DNA of 64,000 nucleotides from Chitinivibrionales bacterium (lineage in GTDB: Bacteria > Fibrobacterota > Chitinivibrionia > Chitinivibrionales > FEN-1185), in assembly GCA_035516255.1 (NCBI GenBank), contig DATJAL010000002.1, forward strand, positions 124,001-188,000, given 5' to 3'. Each line of letters opens with the position of its first letter. The first letter of the stretch is position 1. The notes beneath the pieces are model-generated. The model had not been told where the DNA came from and made no database searches. It saw only the letters and a program-made list of their open reading frames with translations. This document shows positions 1-8,718 of this stretch, piece after piece. The position numbers were made by a program, and so were the translations under genes.

Positions 1-616
1 GAAACACGAACGGCGCCTTCAAGAGACGGATGACGAACGGCGTCTTGCACCCCATTTGCGCGCCGGTAAGCGTAATCGGTTTAAATTCAAAAGCGAAACC
101 GTATTTTTGCGCCAACGCGGCGACGTCGTTTTTATAAAGGGCGCGCTCATCCTTGCATGGGACCACGCGGATCGGCGACCGGGGATGGTGGGTGAGGTAC
201 GTTTTCGGGTTCTGCGCGTCGGGCTCGACGGCCAGCAGCGTTCCCGCCGGGACAAGCACCCGGCCGATTTCGCTGAACACCGCATCGAGTTTTTCAGCGA
301 CATGGTGCAGGGTGTTGATGGACAATACAAGGTCGAAAAAGCCGTCCGGATAGTCAAAACGTTCCGTGACGTCGCCGACTTTTGCCTCCTTGAAGTAACG
401 CTGAGCCACGGCGACGCTGTTCGGCGAAATGTCGATGCCGTACCAGTCGTCCCTTTTAAGGCATTCGTTGACTTGCCCGGTGCCGCAGCCGATGTTGAGC
501 ACACGAACATCATGGGGGACTATTTCATCTATTTTTTTTATAGAGGCAACCGTATATAGATAGGAATGGTGGCCGCGGGCCATTTCGTCGAAGATGTCTT
601 TTTGTTCTGTTTTCAC
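1..616 (-). CDS. Class I SAM-dependent methyltransferase (3' end outside window)
   Basis: Leftward gene cut by the window edge; about 205 codons are visible. The motif I glycine loop reads VLNIGCGTG and is followed by an acidic strand end (GIDIS) and a post-I motif (FDLVLSINTLHHV), which is the Methyltransf_11 layout for small-molecule or glycan O/C-methylation. The start is taken as GTG at 614-616, which overlaps the TGA of the upstream glycosyltransferase (GTGA), so the two are probably translationally coupled. It is the last visible gene of a radical SAM, GT2, methyltransferase operon. The substrate cannot be read from the sequence; a sugar or lipid carrier intermediate is an inference from context. 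Confidence 0.85.
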   Translation of the reverse strand, partial: MKTEQKDIFDEMARGHHSYLYTVASIKKIDEIVPHDVRVLNIGCGTGQVNECLKRDDWYGIDISPNSVAVAQRYFKEAKVGDVTERFDYPDGFFDLVLSINTLHHVAEKLDAVFSEIGRVLVPAGTLLAVEPDAQNPKTYLTHHPRSPIRVVPCKDERALYKNDVAALAQKYGFAFEFKPITLTGAQMGCKTPFVIRLLKAPFVF

Positions 617-1554
617 GGAAGGCGGTTTGTCTCAGAGTTTTTAAAAAGGCCTTTCACGATCCCCCAGCTGTACGGCCAGATGATGACCCAGCGCGCGAGC
701 CAGCGGGTCAGGCCCTTCCATGCGGACTTGAATGCGATCATCCAATGCACCAAGGTGGCCGCTAATATCACACCCGCACAAATTGCTCCCGTATAAAAAT
801 TCACCGGCAGGGAAACCACACTCACCACCATGAGCAAGGCAAGGACAGGAATGCACAGCGTATAATACCACATGAAATTCCTGATGCCCGCGGTCTTCAT
901 CATGATGACGATATCAAATCCCATCATGACCGTCTGGCGCAGGAACCCGAGCAATTCCGCTTTGTAATGATGCCGAGCGATAACGCCGTCATCAAACCAT
1001 ATCTTGTACCCGGCCTCCTGAAGTTTCATGGAAATATATACGTCTTCTGCCGCCATGAGATTGACCTGGAGCCAGCCCCCGATCTTTTTAAGCGCGTCGG
1101 TCCTGAAATAAGAATTCCCGCCGATGACGCCGTCGGTATAGCCGGTTTTTTTTGTTTCAACTACAAACCACATATGATGCAGCCAGCTTGAGAAGTTGTG
1201 CCGGCCTATCATGGGATGAGCGCCGGTGCCCGCCGCCGCCTCGGGTTTTTCCGTGAAAATATTCTTGATGCGCCGCACCCAGTTTTCATCAAGCACGCAG
1301 TCGGTATCGGTAAAAGCGAGGATATCAGTGTTGCAACGATGGAGCGCGGTGTTGCGCGCGTGAAAGAGTTTTATTCCCTCGTTGGGAAGGACTTTAACGG
1401 CGAAATTATGTAAGAATGGCGGCAATGGCTTTGACACGTCATCGAGGATCAAAAAAACGGAATCCGGCTTTTCGGTTTGGCGGGCTATGCTGTCAAAACA
1501 TTCCTGTTGCAGGCTACTGGCGTTTTTAGCAGACAATGCAAGCGTGAGGGTCAT
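613..1554 (-). CDS. GT2-family glycosyltransferase, membrane-anchored
   Basis: 313 residues. The N-terminal half is a GT-A fold: a nucleotide-sugar region near residues 1-60, a TDTDC metal-binding DXD-type motif near residue 105, and an AAEDVYIS (ED) acceptor motif in the middle. The C-terminal third has hydrophobic segments (around residues 235-285) consistent with two membrane helices. It begins four bases after the radical SAM gene's stop and overlaps the next methyltransferase, so this is one operon. It likely transfers a sugar to a lipid-linked or surface glycan at the inner membrane; donor and acceptor are unknown. Confidence 0.88.
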   Translation of the reverse strand: MTLTLALSAKNASSLQQECFDSIARQTEKPDSVFLILDDVSKPLPPFLHNFAVKVLPNEGIKLFHARNTALHRCNTDILAFTDTDCVLDENWVRRIKNIFTEKPEAAAGTGAHPMIGRHNFSSWLHHMWFVVETKKTGYTDGVIGGNSYFRTDALKKIGGWLQVNLMAAEDVYISMKLQEAGYKIWFDDGVIARHHYKAELLGFLRQTVMMGFDIVIMMKTAGIRNFMWYYTLCIPVLALLMVVSVVSLPVNFYTGAICAGVILAATLVHWMIAFKSAWKGLTRWLARWVIIWPYSWGIVKGLFKNSETNRLP

Positions 1555-1558
1555 GGGA

Positions 1559-2602
1559 TTAAATAAAATCCAGTTGTGCGATGTCCTTGATCATCATCTG
1601 GTGCATGAGTTCGTTGTACACGCCGAACCTGCAGTCGAGGACGTTGCATTCAGAAACTTTTATGTTTTTTATGGCGTCCCAGTGCCGCTTTGAGTACCAT
1701 ATTTTTGAAAGCGGCTGCTTGAACAGATTGCCGAAGCAGTGCGTTTTTTTGCGGTGGCGGTAGTAGCAGCAGATAAAAACATCGCCAAGCGCGTCAATCA
1801 TGATCTGGACCGGCGAAAGCCAGCACTTCATGGTAATGTTTGCACGGCGCACGCTGCCTACCACCGACAGCCGCGGGTACTTGTCGGCAAGCCTCGTGAT
1901 GCGCGCCTGGATTTTTTCTTCACTGCGGCCGAGGCCGAGCGATTTGAAGATCCGCACGCTCTTGAATTGCAGAGAATCCACGCAGAGCCTGTTGGCGAGC
2001 GCCGCGGCCTTTTCGATTTCCTTTTCGTTGAGCATTGATACGAGGAACTTGACGCTGAGGGTGACCTTCGAGCGGTATTTTTTCCTGAGCCGCACCAGCG
2101 TTTTAATGTTTGCGATAACGGCATCGAAACCCGAGCGGCCGCTCTTGGGCCGTTTCACCTTGGCATAGGTTTCGGCTGTCGCGGCGTCGAGGCTGATGCG
2201 GATGTAAGAAAGGGTCTTCACCGCGATTTCGGCCAACCTCCCGCTAAGGTTGGTGCCGTTGGTGAGAAGGCCCGCGCTTATCCCCTTTTTTCTCAATCGC
2301 AGCAATGCTTCCCCAAAATACGGATTGAGCGTCGGCTCGCCGCCGCCGCAGAATTCCACGCCCTTGACCCCGATTTTCGCGAGCTGGTCCACCACCGAAA
2401 AAAGCTGTTTCTTCGACATCATCGTCGCGATGTTCCGGTTGTCGTCCTGATATTCGCACCCGGGGCATGCCTGGTTGCAGACATATGTCGGATAGACAAT
2501 AGCGGTGCGTGGGGCCGGCATTTTATGCGCGAGGATATTTTTCGCCGATTCGTAATGGGAAAGGATCCTGGTATGAAGGAGATTAAAAACTGAAACAGTC
2601 AT
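1559..2602 (-). CDS. Radical SAM protein with SPASM-like C-terminal cysteines
   Basis: 347 residues from the chosen start. The 4Fe-4S cluster motif is CNQACPGCEY (C-x3-C-x2-C with Y), followed by GGGEPTLNP, the glycine-rich SAM-binding motif. The C-terminal part carries scattered cysteines (CWLSP, ICCYY, C near the end) like the SPASM/Twitch extension of MoaA/PqqE-type enzymes. I prefer ATG at 2602 because AGGA lies just upstream; an in-frame ATG at 2653 would add 17 residues. It heads the glycosyltransferase/methyltransferase operon and may modify a sugar, lipid or peptide; the exact reaction is unknown. Confidence 0.85.
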   Translation of the reverse strand: MTVSVFNLLHTRILSHYESAKNILAHKMPAPRTAIVYPTYVCNQACPGCEYQDDNRNIATMMSKKQLFSVVDQLAKIGVKGVEFCGGGEPTLNPYFGEALLRLRKKGISAGLLTNGTNLSGRLAEIAVKTLSYIRISLDAATAETYAKVKRPKSGRSGFDAVIANIKTLVRLRKKYRSKVTLSVKFLVSMLNEKEIEKAAALANRLCVDSLQFKSVRIFKSLGLGRSEEKIQARITRLADKYPRLSVVGSVRRANITMKCWLSPVQIMIDALGDVFICCYYRHRKKTHCFGNLFKQPLSKIWYSKRHWDAIKNIKVSECNVLDCRFGVYNELMHQMMIKDIAQLDFI

Positions 2603-2860
2603 GATTCCTCGCGATATTATTTGCCCTGTAAAAATAACACGTGCATGGTTCAAAACGATACGACGGAACGGGTAATTTTCGTCACGTCGATCCCGGATTT
2701 TTTATTTATTTTATTCTGCCAAGCACGGTTTTTGCACGTTATGGCATGAATATATTATATAATTGGAGGATCCTTATTGTCTATATTTAAGAAACGTCCG
2801 GCCATGGTGTTTTCGACGGCCGCTTTCTCCTCAATGGCAAATATCTTGGACAGGAATCAC

Positions 2861-3304
2861 ATGAATATCATCTGCGTGTGCTCGCACGGAGGCCATCTCG
2901 TTGAAATGCTGGAGATCATAGACTGTTTCAAAGGCCATGATATTCATTATTTCACCTACAAGGAGGAATCAACCAAAGACCTGCCCAATGTGCATTTTTT
3001 TGAAAACATCGCATTAAAGCCGTTGTTATTCATTTCGACAATGCTGCGGATAATCAGGCTGTATAAGGCCATAAAACCGAAACTTATTGTCTCTACCGGC
3101 GCAGAGCTTGCTCTCCCCGCTTTTCTGACAAGCCTGCTCTTTCCCGGCGTGCGCCGTATTTACATGGAATGCAGCGCCCAGGTTTATACACCGTCGCTCA
3201 CGGGAAAGCTCGTGTATCCGATCACCCATCTATTTATTGTGCAGTGGGACACCCTTCTGAAGAAATACGGGAAAAAGGCGCGATACGTGGGAGGTCTTAT
3301 TTGA
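2861..3304 (+). CDS. Alg14/PssD-like glycosyltransferase subunit
   Basis: About 147 residues. The N-terminus has the CSHGGHLVEML motif typical of Alg14/PssD/CpsF proteins, followed by a hydrophobic segment (LLFISTMLRIIRLY) and STGAELALPA, the family signature near the middle. These proteins anchor the catalytic Alg13-like partner to the membrane and form a two-chain GT28-type transferase in exopolysaccharide synthesis. ATG 2861 is chosen because AGGA precedes it; an ATG at 2777 in the same frame would add a 28-residue leader not seen in the family. The stop overlaps the next start (TTGA at 3301-3304). Confidence 0.85.
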   Translation: MNIICVCSHGGHLVEMLEIIDCFKGHDIHYFTYKEESTKDLPNVHFFENIALKPLLFISTMLRIIRLYKAIKPKLIVSTGAELALPAFLTSLLFPGVRRIYMECSAQVYTPSLTGKLVYPITHLFIVQWDTLLKKYGKKARYVGGLI

Positions 3305-3804
3305 TTTACGTTACCGTCGGCAATCATTGCCAGGGATTTGAACGTCTGATAAAAGTAGCCGATACTCTGGCCTGCAGGATGACGGAAAAGTTTTTCGCAC
3401 AGATCGGGTATTCCACTTACCTGCCAACCCATATGGAATTTGTGCGGTTCGAACCGTACCATGAATCCATAGAACATATCAGGCAAGCCCGTTGCGTCAT
3501 TTCACATGCGGGAATCGGCACCATCATCAAAGCGAAAAATTATAAAGTGCCCATGGTGATCGCTCCGAGGCGCAAGGCGTTCGGCGAGCATTTCAGCGAC
3601 CATCAAATGGAAATCACGACGAAAGTGACCGACGAGAATCGGCGTTGGATCAGCATTGCCGAACCGCTTAACACACTGGAAACCCTCGTGCGTCAGGCGA
3701 TTGAAAAACGCCCGGTGTGGGATGAGAAAGAAATGGCCGGCCGCGCCGCCATTGTCGCATTGATCAAGGATTTTGTCTGGACGACCGCCGCGGGAAAAGC
3801 CTGA
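3301..3804 (+). CDS. Alg13/PssE-like glycosyltransferase catalytic subunit
   Basis: 167 residues. The start is TTG at 3301, placed after GGGAGG and overlapping the previous stop, which fixes an otherwise ambiguous N-terminus at MIYVTVGNH, exactly the Alg13/GT28 C-domain start. ISHAGIGTI is the UDP-sugar-binding SHAG motif, and RRKAFGEHFSDHQ is the conserved downstream nucleotide-binding region. With the preceding gene it makes a split GT28 glycosyltransferase, as in pssD/pssE and eukaryotic ALG14/ALG13. It ends convergently 14 bases from the leftward methyltransferase gene. Confidence 0.88.
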   Translation: MIYVTVGNHCQGFERLIKVADTLACRMTEKFFAQIGYSTYLPTHMEFVRFEPYHESIEHIRQARCVISHAGIGTIIKAKNYKVPMVIAPRRKAFGEHFSDHQMEITTKVTDENRRWISIAEPLNTLETLVRQAIEKRPVWDEKEMAGRAAIVALIKDFVWTTAAGKA

Positions 3805-3818
3805 ATCCCATGTCGTTT

Positions 3819-4442
3819 CTAGCACGCCTCGTAAATGACATGCATTTCATGATGGGTAAAAAAGCGGCCCAGCCAGGAGAAATTTCCCGGAAAGAAATAT
3901 CGTTTGGCAACGCGGAAACGATCCGGCGGCCATAAGCCGTTGCTTTTGAGGTACGCCTCGGTGACAAAGATCCGGTGCGAGGCATCAAAGGCAAAGCCTT
4001 TCCTTCCGGGAACGACCACAACAATCCTCCGGATGGCGAGCCTGGCGCACGACGAAAAAATTTCGCGGAGAGCCGCAGCGGGATCGGGCATGTGTTCAAG
4101 CACATGCGACAGAACGCAGGTGCGGAACCGGCCGGGATGCAGGGAACGAAATGAGTATTTGTCAATGTCAGGGTCATATAACCGCACCGGAAGTCCGATT
4201 TTTTGACAATGGGCAACCGCGGCCTCGTTGACCTCGAGGCCCAGCGAACCATCGGCAAGGCGGCTCAGCAGCTCGCCGGTCCCGCATCCGACATCGAGCG
4301 CCGGGCCTTCAACTTCACTGAGGAGCCGGTGTAGGTAGCATTGTCGGACAATAGCGCGCAATGCGCCGCGGGGCTTGAGCTGGTACTGCGCATAGGAGTC
4401 GCCGTAGTCGGACGACGTACCGTGAGAACGCGTGTCGTTCAT
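3819..4442 (-). CDS. Class I SAM-dependent methyltransferase
   Basis: 207 residues. LDVGCGTGELL is motif I and LSHVLEHMPDP is the post-I/motif IV region, as in glycan-associated Methyltransf_11/23 proteins. It starts three bases after the stop of the GT2 gene upstream in the same leftward run, so it is probably cotranscribed with it. No Shine-Dalgarno is obvious; translation may be coupled to the upstream gene. The substrate is unknown, with surface polysaccharide likely from context. Confidence 0.85.
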   Translation of the reverse strand: MNDTRSHGTSSDYGDSYAQYQLKPRGALRAIVRQCYLHRLLSEVEGPALDVGCGTGELLSRLADGSLGLEVNEAAVAHCQKIGLPVRLYDPDIDKYSFRSLHPGRFRTCVLSHVLEHMPDPAAALREIFSSCARLAIRRIVVVVPGRKGFAFDASHRIFVTEAYLKSNGLWPPDRFRVAKRYFFPGNFSWLGRFFTHHEMHVIYEAC

Positions 4443-4445
4443 TGA

Positions 4446-5480
4446 TTACTCGTACGCCGCCATTTCGCGCAGCGAGATGGCGAAACGAGAAAACAGTTGT
4501 TTGAATTCCATAGGTCCAATCCTGCGTCGCGATACAATAGAACGCCGTTTTTTCATCATGGATGGAGCCATCCATAATGCGGAGCAATGGGCTTTGATGA
4601 GAATAGTCAAGCCTGTAAAAAACGAATAATTGTCCCTGAAGCGCGAGAGCGCCCCCCGTTTTTTAGCGAGTGACAGCCAGACCTGTAAACAATACCGCGT
4701 CATTGATCCAAAAAACGCCGCGGTAATCGCGGAAACCGGAAAGCTTTTCAGAACAACGCAGATCCTATTGCGTTCAACGTAAAAGGCCTTGAAAGGGGAG
4801 TAGCTTCCCGCGGCTTTTGAATGAATGTGGTAGGCGCGGGCTTGGGGTGTAAACACGCATTTCCAGCCGGCGAGTTGCTGCCGGAATCCGATGTCGGTGT
4901 CGTTGCAGTACATGAAGAAATCTTCATCGTAGGGCCCGATGTCAGCGAGCATCTCCCTTTTGTAAAGGCAGCAGCAGTCGCTCGCGCAAAACACCTCCTC
5001 GGTATTGGAAAAACGCTCCGCGGGCGAAAGGCGGCCGCGCGCGCAGGCAGAGCCGTCGGCGGCGATGCTCAGGCCGCACGCCTCGATGGTGCCGCGCCGG
5101 TCGTACAGCATGATCTTGGAGGCGCACGAGCCGGCCCGGGGAAACGATTCGATGGCGGAAACCATGGCGGCGATGCATTCCCGGTCGAGCACCGCGTCGC
5201 TGTTGACAACCGCAACATACCTACTGTCCGAAAAGGCAATGCCGGTGTTACATCCCCCGGCCCAGCCGGCGTTATAGCCGTTCTTGACGACGGCGACGCC
5301 GGGATGCGCCGTGGCAAGCGCATCCGCGGATCCGTCCGACGAACCGTTGTCCACGACGACGACGGAACAGAACGGGTACGTCTGGCTAAGGCACGAGGCG
5401 GCGCATTCCATCACAATGTCGCCGCCGTTGTAATTCACGATGACGATGAGGACGGTGGCGTTGGATGCTGTGGCGGCCAT
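4446..5480 (-). CDS. GT2-family (rhamnosyltransferase-like) glycosyltransferase
   Basis: 344 residues. It opens with VLIVIVNYNGGD, then VVVVDNGSSDGS, the classic GT2 nucleotide-binding start, and VNSDAVLD is the DXD-like metal motif. DEDFFMYCNDTDIGFR is the acceptor/catalytic (ED) motif of rhamnosyltransferase-type enzymes. C-terminal basic and hydrophobic stretches suggest peripheral membrane association. It lies between scpA and a methyltransferase gene in the same direction, and probably adds a sugar to a cell-surface glycan. Confidence 0.88.
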   Translation of the reverse strand: MAATASNATVLIVIVNYNGGDIVMECAASCLSQTYPFCSVVVVDNGSSDGSADALATAHPGVAVVKNGYNAGWAGGCNTGIAFSDSRYVAVVNSDAVLDRECIAAMVSAIESFPRAGSCASKIMLYDRRGTIEACGLSIAADGSACARGRLSPAERFSNTEEVFCASDCCCLYKREMLADIGPYDEDFFMYCNDTDIGFRQQLAGWKCVFTPQARAYHIHSKAAGSYSPFKAFYVERNRICVVLKSFPVSAITAAFFGSMTRYCLQVWLSLAKKRGALSRFRDNYSFFTGLTILIKAHCSALWMAPSMMKKRRSIVSRRRIGPMEFKQLFSRFAISLREMAAYE

Positions 5481-5527
5481 AGAGGTCTTTTAAAAGAGGA
5501 GGATGTGCCGATGCACATTTCCGATTG

Positions 5528-6316
5528 TCAATTATTCATCGCAGGCTGCTCGGAATCCGGTGCAGGCTCCTTTTCCGGCCGCCTCTTCACGAAGATGCCC
5601 CCGAACTGCGTTTCCTGCCGGAATATGATTTCCTGCATCTTGATGAGCTCCAAAAGGGCCATGAACGTCACCACCAGCACGATCCTGCGCACATCGTCGG
5701 CAAAGAGTTCCTCGAAAGGTATTTCCCGGTCGTGGTCCATCATGCCGAGGATGTGCTCGATGCGGTCATCGATGCGGACCATGTCGTGGGCGATGGTATG
5801 GTGAGACGCGTCGGCGGAGGCGGCACGGTCGAGCACGCGCTTGAACGCGGTGATGAGGTCGAACACCGTGACCGCGCCCGCAACGAGGCCGTCGTCCGCC
5901 TGGGAAAGCGGGGTGACGGGCTCGGCGTTGCCGCGGGTGAAGCTGCCGATCTGTTCCGCCTCAAAATGGCGCAGCGAGAACGCCGCCTCCTTGTATTTCT
6001 TGTATTCGAGGAGCTGGGCGATGAGCTGTTCCCTGTTGTAAATTCCCTCCTCGCCCTGGACCTGTTCTTGTTCCGCGGCCGGCAGCAGCTCGCGCGCCTT
6101 GAGGCGGATGAGCGTGCTGGCCATGTAGAGGTATTCGGCGGCGATGTCGATGTTGAGTTCGCGCATCAGGTCGAGGTATTCGAGGTACTGCTGGGCGATA
6201 AGCGACACCTGGATCTGCGTGATGTCGACCTCGGCTCGGTTGACAAGGTAGAGAAGCAGGTCGAGCGGGCCCTCGAACAGCGACAGCTTCACGAGGTATT
6301 CCTGTTTCACCTGCAT
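5528..6316 (-). CDS. scpA: Segregation and condensation protein A
   Basis: 262 residues, normal length for ScpA, the kleisin of the SMC-ScpAB condensin. The N-terminal FEGPLDLLLYLV and the following helix with EYLYMASTLIRLKAREL are the SMC-neck-binding kleisin signature. The acidic middle (about 80-110) is a linker and the C-terminal winged helix contacts the SMC head (FMALLELIKMQEI). It overlaps the 3' end of ridA by about 10 bases, so expression is coupled. No scpB is seen next to it. Confidence 0.95.
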   Translation of the reverse strand: MQVKQEYLVKLSLFEGPLDLLLYLVNRAEVDITQIQVSLIAQQYLEYLDLMRELNIDIAAEYLYMASTLIRLKARELLPAAEQEQVQGEEGIYNREQLIAQLLEYKKYKEAAFSLRHFEAEQIGSFTRGNAEPVTPLSQADDGLVAGAVTVFDLITAFKRVLDRAASADASHHTIAHDMVRIDDRIEHILGMMDHDREIPFEELFADDVRRIVLVVTFMALLELIKMQEIIFRQETQFGGIFVKRRPEKEPAPDSEQPAMNN

Positions 6317-6687
6317 GCGACGGCCTCGATCTCCACCAGGACGTTCTTGGGCAGGCCGGCCGCCTCGACCACCGACCGCGCGGGCTTCCAGCCGGACAAT
6401 CCCTTCTCGTAAACCGCATTAAAGGCCTGAAAATCAGCCATTGACTTTAGGAAAACGGTTGTCATGACAAGCGCAGACGCATCAAGCGACTGTGAGGCCA
6501 GAATCGCCAGAAGATTTTTCAAGGCTTGTTCCGCCTGTTCTTGAATCGTGCTTCCAACGATCGCGCCCGTTTTCGGATCAAGGGGAATTTGTCCCGAAAT
6601 GAAAATAAGCGGCCCCGTGTCGATTGCCTGGGAATAGGGGCCGATTGGTTGCGGGGCCCGTGGTGTTAGAATGATTTTTTTATCCAT
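6307..6687 (-). CDS. ridA: RidA/YjgF-family enamine/imine deaminase
   Basis: 126 residues, standard RidA length. It shows the family marks PIGPYSQA near the N-terminus, the mid GQIPLDP, and the C-terminal ARSVVEAAGLP and VEIEAVA segments, including the conserved substrate-binding Arg. RidA hydrolyses reactive 2-aminoacrylate and related enamines in the cytosol. An AAGGTG Shine-Dalgarno sits unusually close to the ATG. The gene lies between glmS and scpA and overlaps scpA. Confidence 0.93.
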   Translation of the reverse strand: MDKKIILTPRAPQPIGPYSQAIDTGPLIFISGQIPLDPKTGAIVGSTIQEQAEQALKNLLAILASQSLDASALVMTTVFLKSMADFQAFNAVYEKGLSGWKPARSVVEAAGLPKNVLVEIEAVACR

Positions 6688-6736
6688 TCACCTTTGTTCC
6701 ACTTTGTCGCTTTTACTTTTTCACTCCGCTTCTCTT

Positions 6737-8566
6737 TTACTCCACCGTCACGCTCTTTGCCAGGTTCCTCGGCTGGTCGATTTCGCATTTCCGAACCGCC
6801 GCGATGTGATAGGCGAGGAGCTGGAGCGGGATCACGGATAAAAGCGGGCTCAGCATGGGAATCGTGCAAGGAATGTAAATCACATGCGCCGCGTATTTTT
6901 TGATGTTGGTGTCACCTTCGGTGGCGACCGCTATCACCTTGCCGCCGCGCGCGTTCACCTCCTGGATGTTTGAAAGCACCTTTTCATAAACGCTGTCTTT
7001 GAGCGCGATCACGACGCTGGGCATGTCTTTGTCGATGAGCGCGATGGGACCGTGCTTCATTTCAGCGGCAGGATAGCCCTCCGCGTGGATATAAGAAATT
7101 TCCTTGAGCTTGAGCGCGCCTTCGAGCGCAACGGGAAAATTGTAGGAACGACCGAGGTAAATGAAGTTGTTGAGTTTAGAATAACGCTGGGCGATTTTTT
7201 TAACCGCATCGTTTTGCTTGAGGATCATCTTTATCTGATCCGGGATCTCCATGAGCGCCTTTGCAATGGTGATCCCCTCGTCGTGGGAAATCCTTCTCAT
7301 GCGGCCGAGAAGGAGCGTGAGCAGGGCCAGCACGGTGAGCTGCGACGTGAACGCCTTGGTCGAGGCGACGCCGATTTCCGGGCCCGCGTGCAGATACACG
7401 CCGCCGTGGGTTTCGCGGGCAATGGACGATCCCACCACGTTGCAGATACCCAGCACGGTCGCGCCTTTGTTCGCGGCCTCGCGTAGCGCGGCGAGCGTGT
7501 CGGCGGTCTCGCCCGACTGGCTGATGACGAACACCAGCGTGTGCGGGTCGATGATCGGGTTTCTGTAGCGGAATTCCGAGGCGTATTCGACTTCGACGTT
7601 GACGCCGGCGTGTTCCTCGATCATGTATTCGCCCACGAGCGCGGCGTGCCACGAGGTTCCGCAGGCCGCGATGACGATGCGGTTGATCTGGCGCAGCTGC
7701 TGCAGCACCAGGTTCAGGCCGTCGAGACGGGCCGCGCCCTCGTCGACCAGGAGCCGGCCGCGCATCGCGTTTTTCACGGTCTCGGGCTGCTCGAAAATTT
7801 CCTTGAGCATGAAATGCTTAAACCCGCCCTTGGCAAGCGCCTCGGCGCTGTAGTCGATGTGATGGATCTCGTGCGCTACAATCTTTTTGTCAAGGTCCAT
7901 GGTGGTATGTTCCTGGCGGTTGAGCTCGACAAGGCTTGAATCCTTGAGGTAAATGACCCGCTTTGTATACCGCACGATGGCGCTTGCATCGGAGGCGAGG
8001 AAATATTCGCCGTCGCCGACGCCCACCACCAGGGGTGAACCGCGGCGGGCGCCCACGAGTTTGTCGGGGTTGTCCTTGGCAATTACGGCGATGCCGAAGG
8101 TGCCGTCCACTTCGGAAAGGGCCTTCGACACCGCCTCGACAAGATCGCCTTTGTAATATTTCCCTACCAACTGGGCAAGGACCTCGGTATCGGTTTCCGA
8201 CCTGAATGAGACGCCCTCTTTCGTAAGTTTTTCCTTGAGGATGGCGTAGTTTTCAATGATGCCGTTGTGGACAAGCGCGATTTTATTCGCGGCATCGGTA
8301 TGAGGATGGGCGTTTGCCTCCGACGGCACGCCGTGGGTCGCCCACCGGGTGTGCGCAATGCCGATGGTAGCGCTGTTTTTTACCTTTTTGTCAATAAGCG
8401 CCCGAAGCTGCTCCACCTTGCCCTTGTTTTTCCAGACCTGAATAGTTCCTTTGTCAACAAGGGCAATGCCCGCGCTGTCGTACCCTCTGTACTCGAGCGC
8501 CGAAAGACCGTCAATGAGAACGGGATATGCTTCCCGCATGCCGATGTATCCGACAATTCCGCACAT
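6737..8566 (-). CDS. glmS: Glutamine--fructose-6-phosphate aminotransferase (isomerizing)
   Basis: 609 residues, full length. It has the N-terminal glutaminase domain with nucleophile Cys2 (MCGIVGYIG) and HTRWATHG, followed by two SIS sugar-isomerase domains (SQSGETADT near residue 350, AEGYPAAEMKHGP near 500), and a C-terminal QPRNLAKSVTVE tail that closes the active site. It makes glucosamine-6-phosphate, the first step to UDP-GlcNAc, which fits the nearby glycan genes. AAGGGG precedes the ATG. I looked for a glmS ribozyme upstream and saw none. Confidence 0.97.
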   Translation of the reverse strand: MCGIVGYIGMREAYPVLIDGLSALEYRGYDSAGIALVDKGTIQVWKNKGKVEQLRALIDKKVKNSATIGIAHTRWATHGVPSEANAHPHTDAANKIALVHNGIIENYAILKEKLTKEGVSFRSETDTEVLAQLVGKYYKGDLVEAVSKALSEVDGTFGIAVIAKDNPDKLVGARRGSPLVVGVGDGEYFLASDASAIVRYTKRVIYLKDSSLVELNRQEHTTMDLDKKIVAHEIHHIDYSAEALAKGGFKHFMLKEIFEQPETVKNAMRGRLLVDEGAARLDGLNLVLQQLRQINRIVIAACGTSWHAALVGEYMIEEHAGVNVEVEYASEFRYRNPIIDPHTLVFVISQSGETADTLAALREAANKGATVLGICNVVGSSIARETHGGVYLHAGPEIGVASTKAFTSQLTVLALLTLLLGRMRRISHDEGITIAKALMEIPDQIKMILKQNDAVKKIAQRYSKLNNFIYLGRSYNFPVALEGALKLKEISYIHAEGYPAAEMKHGPIALIDKDMPSVVIALKDSVYEKVLSNIQEVNARGGKVIAVATEGDTNIKKYAAHVIYIPCTIPMLSPLLSVIPLQLLAYHIAAVRKCEIDQPRNLAKSVTVE

Positions 8567-8718
8567 GATTTACCCCTTGACGATAAAGCAATTTGTTTAA
8601 ATTTTATTGATTATAATATAAATGTTTTTAGATCATAGATTTGAGGAATAATCACGCCCTAAACAACCGTATGTGCCATATATTTCACATCGCAAATTCT
8701 GTTCCAATCAAAAGGGGT

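Noticed and set aside
4821-6412. Long plus-strand open frames
   Set aside because: They are antisense to the GT2 and scpA genes, both with clear family motifs.
8567-8718. glmS ribozyme or riboswitch
   Set aside because: The AT-rich segment between hrpA and glmS shows no ribozyme core; only a promoter/ribosome-site region is plausible.
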